Shown here one piece after another: positions 5,201-8,344 of a stretch of 8,344 bases of DNA; position 1 is the stretch's first letter, and each line of letters begins with the position of its first letter. Position numbers and translations under genes: made by a program. The stretch comes from an uncultured Ruminococcus sp. GTDB lineage: Bacteria; Bacillota; Clostridia; Oscillospirales; Acutalibacteraceae. The notes under the pieces are model-generated. The model ran no database searches. It was not told where the DNA came from and saw only the letters and a program-made list of their open reading frames with translations. The stretch lies in contig CADCON010000178.1 in the NCBI GenBank assembly GCA_902803035.1, positions 1-8,344 on the forward strand, read 5' to 3'.

Positions 5201-6700
5201 GTGGCTCAGAATAACGGCCGCACGGCGGAAGCCACTCTCGCCGACGGCACCAAAATCCAGTACGTCATCAAGGACAATCCTCCCCGCGGCGGCATGAAAT
5301 ACACCTATTTCGCCCCTGACAAGTCCTATGTCGTTCAGTTTTACAACGACCCCTCCGTCACCAATGACATCAATCTCCGCAAACGCATCGAGGCAATCAT
5401 AGGCAAGTACAATCCCACCCTTCCGGAACAGAAGGGCGGAGCCAGGGGCAACAGCGAAACCATGGCGCAGTACTTCGCCGGCAAATTCTGCTGGCCGACA
5501 GCCATTGTCGTCCAGCCGGAATTCGGCATTGTCAGCCCCGCCTATCCTTCCAATTTCTTCTTCGGCGAGAATGCCTCCGTCATTCCGGAGCTGAACAAGG
5601 ATATGAAGGGCAAGGATAAAAAAAGCAAGTGGTTCACCTCCCCCAAGCTTCGCAAGTACCTCAAGGAATCCGAACTGGGCGACTTCCGCTCCATGCTGCA
5701 AATGTCGATTTCGCTCGCCCGCTCTGTCCGCCGTATGCATCAGGCGGGGCTTGCTCATTCCGACCTGTCCTGCAACAATGTGCTTATCGACCCCCCCACG
5801 GGAGGCTGCGTTGTCATCGACATCGATTCGCTGGTCGTTCCGGGGCTTTACCCGCCGGAGGTGATGGGAACAACGGGATATATCGCGCCGGAGGTGCTCG
5901 AAACCACCAAGTTCCCCTTCGGCGATCCGAAGCGGATTCTCCCCTCCAGTTATACCGATCTCCACGCCCTCGCCGTGCTGATCTATGAATACCTGCTGCT
6001 GCGCCACCCGCTTGTCGGGCCGAAATTCTATTCCAACGATCCGGTGGAGGACGATTTTCTCTCCATGGGGCCAAAGGCTCTTTTCATTGAACACCCGAAG
6101 GACCACAGCAACCGTCCGAAGGATCTCAGGGTGACCATCAAGGATCTAGGGTCGGAGCTTGAATCGCTCTTTCTCCGGGCATTCGTGAACGGTCTGCACA
6201 GTCCGGATGACCGCCCCACCGCCATGGAATGGGAAAAGGCGCTTGTCAGGTCATGGGATCTGCTGCACCCCTGCGAGAATCCGAAATGCAGGGAAAAGTG
6301 GTTCATCATGCACGACATTTCCAACCCCGTCTGTCCCTTCTGCGGCACCCGCGTCAAAAAGGAGGATGTGCTGCGGCTCACCCTGAAAAGCCAGATACGC
6401 GGCAAAACAGGGCAGTGGATCAAATCGGGTGAGATCACGGTATATCATAATATGCCGCTCTTCAAATGGCACGTGTACGCCAACACATTTCCTGATGAGA
6501 AAACCGACAGGGATCTGATGGCCTACATATGCAAACAAAACGGTCAGTGGCTGCTCATTAATTACAACATTAACGGAATGACTTCGCCGCAGGGCAATCT
6601 CGTTCCCCAGGGCAAAGCCGTTCTTCTCAGCAACGGAGCGGTGTTCCGTATGTCCGGGGATCCGAATGGGCTTCTTGTCGAAGTATCCTGCGGCAAATAG
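5201..6700 (+). CDS. YegI/TerY-P-type protein kinase with zinc ribbon and C-terminal beta-rich domain
   Basis: This 499-residue cytoplasmic Ser/Thr-type protein kinase has a glycine-rich loop (PPRGGMKYTYF, 27-37), a catalytic loop HSDLSCNN (Asp188, Asn193), a metal-binding IDID in place of DFG (Asp207) and the APE motif (229-231). The usual ATP-contacting beta-3 lysine position is taken by Gln46 (YVVQFY); Lys33 in the glycine loop may replace it. After the kinase domain (to about 352) comes a four-cysteine zinc ribbon (Cys358, Cys363, Cys378, Cys381). A beta-strand-rich domain (about 390-499) follows, whose pattern of short strands, WLLIN, and a late LSNGAVF loosely recalls FHA phosphopeptide-binding domains; that reading is tentative. 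There is no transmembrane segment, unlike PASTA kinases. The GTG start is set by the overlapping AAGGAGG. With the vWA and PP2C genes it forms the triad also seen as E. coli yegL-yegK-yegI. Substrates are unknown; the phosphatase tail and the adjacent pump are natural candidates. Confidence 0.9.
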   Translation: MAQNNGRTAEATLADGTKIQYVIKDNPPRGGMKYTYFAPDKSYVVQFYNDPSVTNDINLRKRIEAIIGKYNPTLPEQKGGARGNSETMAQYFAGKFCWPTAIVVQPEFGIVSPAYPSNFFFGENASVIPELNKDMKGKDKKSKWFTSPKLRKYLKESELGDFRSMLQMSISLARSVRRMHQAGLAHSDLSCNNVLIDPPTGGCVVIDIDSLVVPGLYPPEVMGTTGYIAPEVLETTKFPFGDPKRILPSSYTDLHALAVLIYEYLLLRHPLVGPKFYSNDPVEDDFLSMGPKALFIEHPKDHSNRPKDLRVTIKDLGSELESLFLRAFVNGLHSPDDRPTAMEWEKALVRSWDLLHPCENPKCREKWFIMHDISNPVCPFCGTRVKKEDVLRLTLKSQIRGKTGQWIKSGEITVYHNMPLFKWHVYANTFPDEKTDRDLMAYICKQNGQWLLINYNINGMTSPQGNLVPQGKAVLLSNGAVFRMSGDPNGLLVEVSCGK

Positions 6701-6738
6701 CCGATTCACACATAGCCGTTGTCATTCACGCTCCGCGG

Positions 6739-6751
6739 GTGCCAGCGGCAC
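6739..6751 (+). other. Small hairpin between kinase and ATPase genes
   Basis: GTGCC-AGC-GGCAC is a perfect 5-bp stem with a 3-nt loop in the 78-bp gap. An alternative, longer pairing of GCCGTTG (from about 6715) with CAGCGGC (to about 6749) is also possible. No U-run follows directly, so it is not a convincing terminator; it may protect mRNA ends or weakly attenuate. I see no sigma-A promoter in the gap, which favours readthrough into the ATPase gene. Confidence 0.3.
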
Positions 6752-6778
6752 AATTTCTCATTTGAAAGGGTTTTTATT

Positions 6779-8344
6779 ATGAATCAAAAAGGCCTGACCT
6801 CAAAAGAGGTCGAAAAAAGCCGAAAAAAGTACGGCACCAACAGTCTGACGCATATTCCGCCCGATCCGCTGTGGAAAAAGATCCTTGAAGGCTTCAAGGA
6901 CCCCATGATCATGATCCTTCTGGTCGCGCTTGTCGTGCAGGTGGTGCTCTTCTTCATGGATCAGGCGGAATGGTACGAGCCTGTCGGCATTCTCATCGCC
7001 ATCATCATCGCCAACGGCGTCGCTTCTGTCAGCGAAAGCAAGCAGGAAGGGCAGGCCTCCGCCCTCAAGGCCGAGGAGGAAGCCAAGGAACGCGCCAAGG
7101 TCATCCGCGACGGCAAGCTGGAGGAAATTCATGTCAGCGAAGTTGTTGTGGACGATATCGTCTTCCTGCAGGCGGGCGACAAGATTCCCGCTGACGGCGA
7201 GATCGTCGAGGGCGAGCTGAAGGTCGATCAGGCGTCGCTCAACGGCGAAACAGAAGAAGCCGACAAGATTCCCATGCCCGCCGGCGCGGGCTATGACAAG
7301 CTCGATCTTCTCAATAAGTACTACGCCTACCGCGGCACTGTGGTTGTCGGCGGCGAGGCCTATATGAAAATCAAGGTCGTCGGCGACAGGACGCTCTTCG
7401 GTCAGCTCGCTCTCGAGGTACAGGAGGACACCCGCGCAACGCCTCTGCAGGTCAAGCTCGGCAAGCTGGCAAAGCAGATTTCCACCTTCGGATATATCGG
7501 CGCCATCGCCATCGTCGTCGGCATTCTCATCAAGACATTCATCACCGGCGAGCTTCCGTCCACGGCATTTGAATGGGTGCGTCTGATCATGGACGCCATC
7601 ACTGTGGCTGTCACCATCATCGTATGCGCCGTTCCGGAAGGCCTGCCCATGCTGACCTCCATTCTGCTTTCCTTCCAGAGCATCCGCATGGCCAAGGACA
7701 ACGTCCTCGTCCATAAGATTAACGGTCTGGAAACCGCCGGCAGCCTGAGCCTTCTCTACAGCGACAAGACCGGCACCATCACCGAAGGCAGGCTTTCGGT
7801 CGTCGAAATGGCCACCGGCAACGCCAAGACCTTCGACGCGCTCTCCAAAATGCCGAAGGCATTCGCCGCCGACGTCATCACCGGCATCGGCGTCAATAAC
7901 AGCGCCGCCGCCAGCAACGGCGAAATCATCGGCGGCAACAGCACCGACCGTGCGCTCATGGCCTTCCTCGTCGAATCGGGCGTGGCAAAGGACATCAGCA
8001 AGGAAGGCGTCAAGGCCTTCAATGCCTTCAACTCCACCAAGAAAAGCTCCAGCGTCACCATGCAGCGGGGCGACAGCACCGTCACCTTCGTCAAGGGCGC
8101 GCCCGAACGGCTTATTGAAAAATGTACCTCCTATGTCGATGAGAACGGTGAAATTCGTCCCCTCGAAGACAAATCCGTCATCATGGCATACATCGACGCG
8201 CAGGCGGCGCGCTCCATGCGCCTTCTCGGCGTGGCAAAGGTGGACGGCGAACAGGACGACGCCGACCTCACCCTTCTCTGCGTGATGTGCATCCGCGACA
8301 ACGTCCGCAAGGAAGCGGTTGACGCCATCAAGGAAGTACAGAAC
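6779..8344 (+). CDS. PMCA-type calcium-translocating P-type ATPase (partial, first 522 residues)
   Basis: The frame is open from the ATG at 6779 to the window edge. This is the N-terminal part of a P2-type cation ATPase, probably pumping Ca2+ out of the cell. In order: a short cation ATPase N-terminal segment (1-40), M1 (about 43-61), M2 (about 68-86), actuator domain with LNGET (154-158, equivalent to TGES), M3 (about 237-256), M4 with VPEGLP (285-290; Glu287 corresponds to a Ca2+-binding glutamate of SERCA), the phosphorylation motif SDKTGTIT (Asp329) and the nucleotide-binding KGAPE (from Lys439). The frame leaves the window near the return to the P domain; the hinge and M5-M10, expected in a protein of roughly 850-900 residues, are missing. 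GAAAGGG lies 8 nt upstream. It starts 78 bp after the kinase on the same strand, so cotranscription is likely. The PEGLP motif favours Ca2+ over the heavy-metal CPx type, but Mn2+ or other cations cannot be excluded. Confidence 0.92.
   Translation, partial: MNQKGLTSKEVEKSRKKYGTNSLTHIPPDPLWKKILEGFKDPMIMILLVALVVQVVLFFMDQAEWYEPVGILIAIIIANGVASVSESKQEGQASALKAEEEAKERAKVIRDGKLEEIHVSEVVVDDIVFLQAGDKIPADGEIVEGELKVDQASLNGETEEADKIPMPAGAGYDKLDLLNKYYAYRGTVVVGGEAYMKIKVVGDRTLFGQLALEVQEDTRATPLQVKLGKLAKQISTFGYIGAIAIVVGILIKTFITGELPSTAFEWVRLIMDAITVAVTIIVCAVPEGLPMLTSILLSFQSIRMAKDNVLVHKINGLETAGSLSLLYSDKTGTITEGRLSVVEMATGNAKTFDALSKMPKAFAADVITGIGVNNSAAASNGEIIGGNSTDRALMAFLVESGVAKDISKEGVKAFNAFNSTKKSSSVTMQRGDSTVTFVKGAPERLIEKCTSYVDENGEIRPLEDKSVIMAYIDAQAARSMRLLGVAKVDGEQDDADLTLLCVMCIRDNVRKEAVDAIKEVQN

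Noticed and set aside
4889..6106. Minus-strand open frame of 405 codons across the phosphatase-kinase junction
   Set aside because: It runs antisense to two genes with full catalytic motifs and has no family features; it is a by-product of GC-rich codon use.
2964..6700. PASTA-type (PrkC/Stk1) kinase and its PP2C partner
   Set aside because: The kinase has no transmembrane segment or PASTA repeats, and instead has a zinc ribbon and an adjacent vWA gene, which fits the YegI/TerY-P type.
6701..6778. Intrinsic terminator between kinase and ATPase
   Set aside because: A 5-bp hairpin is present but no U-run follows directly, so termination is not supported.
6800..7714. Minus-strand open frame of 304 codons opposite the ATPase
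   Set aside because: It is antisense to the ATPase motifs, very rich in Asp and His, and has no ribosome binding site or domain.

Overview
The window suggests a GC-rich Firmicute of the class Clostridia, possibly a gut Oscillospiraceae/Ruminococcaceae-type organism. Signs are AGGAGG-type ribosome binding sites, a textbook sigma-A promoter, and an MmpL-type transporter paired with a small secreted protein. This placement is inference; no marker gene is present. Two divergent gene groups flank a control region of about 520 bp.

Left, minus strand (1-2446): a 690-residue RND/MMPL-family membrane transporter is followed after 43 bp by the start of a secreted or membrane-anchored protein that runs off the window. 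Upstream of the transporter lies a cluster of TTCAGAC/GTCTGAA half-sites, including a perfect 17-bp palindrome. The cluster looks like a repressor operator, probably for a TetR-like regulator. There are two candidate minus-strand promoters and a ten-codon mini-ORF.

Right, plus strand (2815-8344): a perfect TTGACA-17-TATAAT promoter and a leader of about 115 nt that can fold in alternative ways precede four co-directional genes. They are a TerY/YegL-like von Willebrand A (vWA) protein, a PP2C phosphatase with a Pro/Thr-rich repeat tail, a YegI-like protein kinase with a C-terminal zinc ribbon, and the first 522 residues of a PMCA-type Ca2+ P-type ATPase. The first three form the vWA/phosphatase/kinase triad known from E. 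coli yegL-yegK-yegI and from tellurite-resistance (Ter) neighbourhoods, where it is sometimes called the TerY-P triad. Gaps of 32 and 12 bp suggest translational coupling; the ATPase follows 78 bp later with its own ribosome binding site and no convincing terminator between.

Working model (inference): kinase and phosphatase reversibly phosphorylate a common target, with the vWA protein as a metal-dependent scaffold, and the cation pump is a likely output or partner. The most striking molecular detail is in the kinase: the usual beta-3 lysine position is Gln46, while a lysine (Lys33) sits in the glycine-rich loop, the arrangement known from eukaryotic WNK kinases. The triad type is known, but its coupling to a calcium pump, the relocated lysine and the threonine-proline repeats on the phosphatase deserve a second look.
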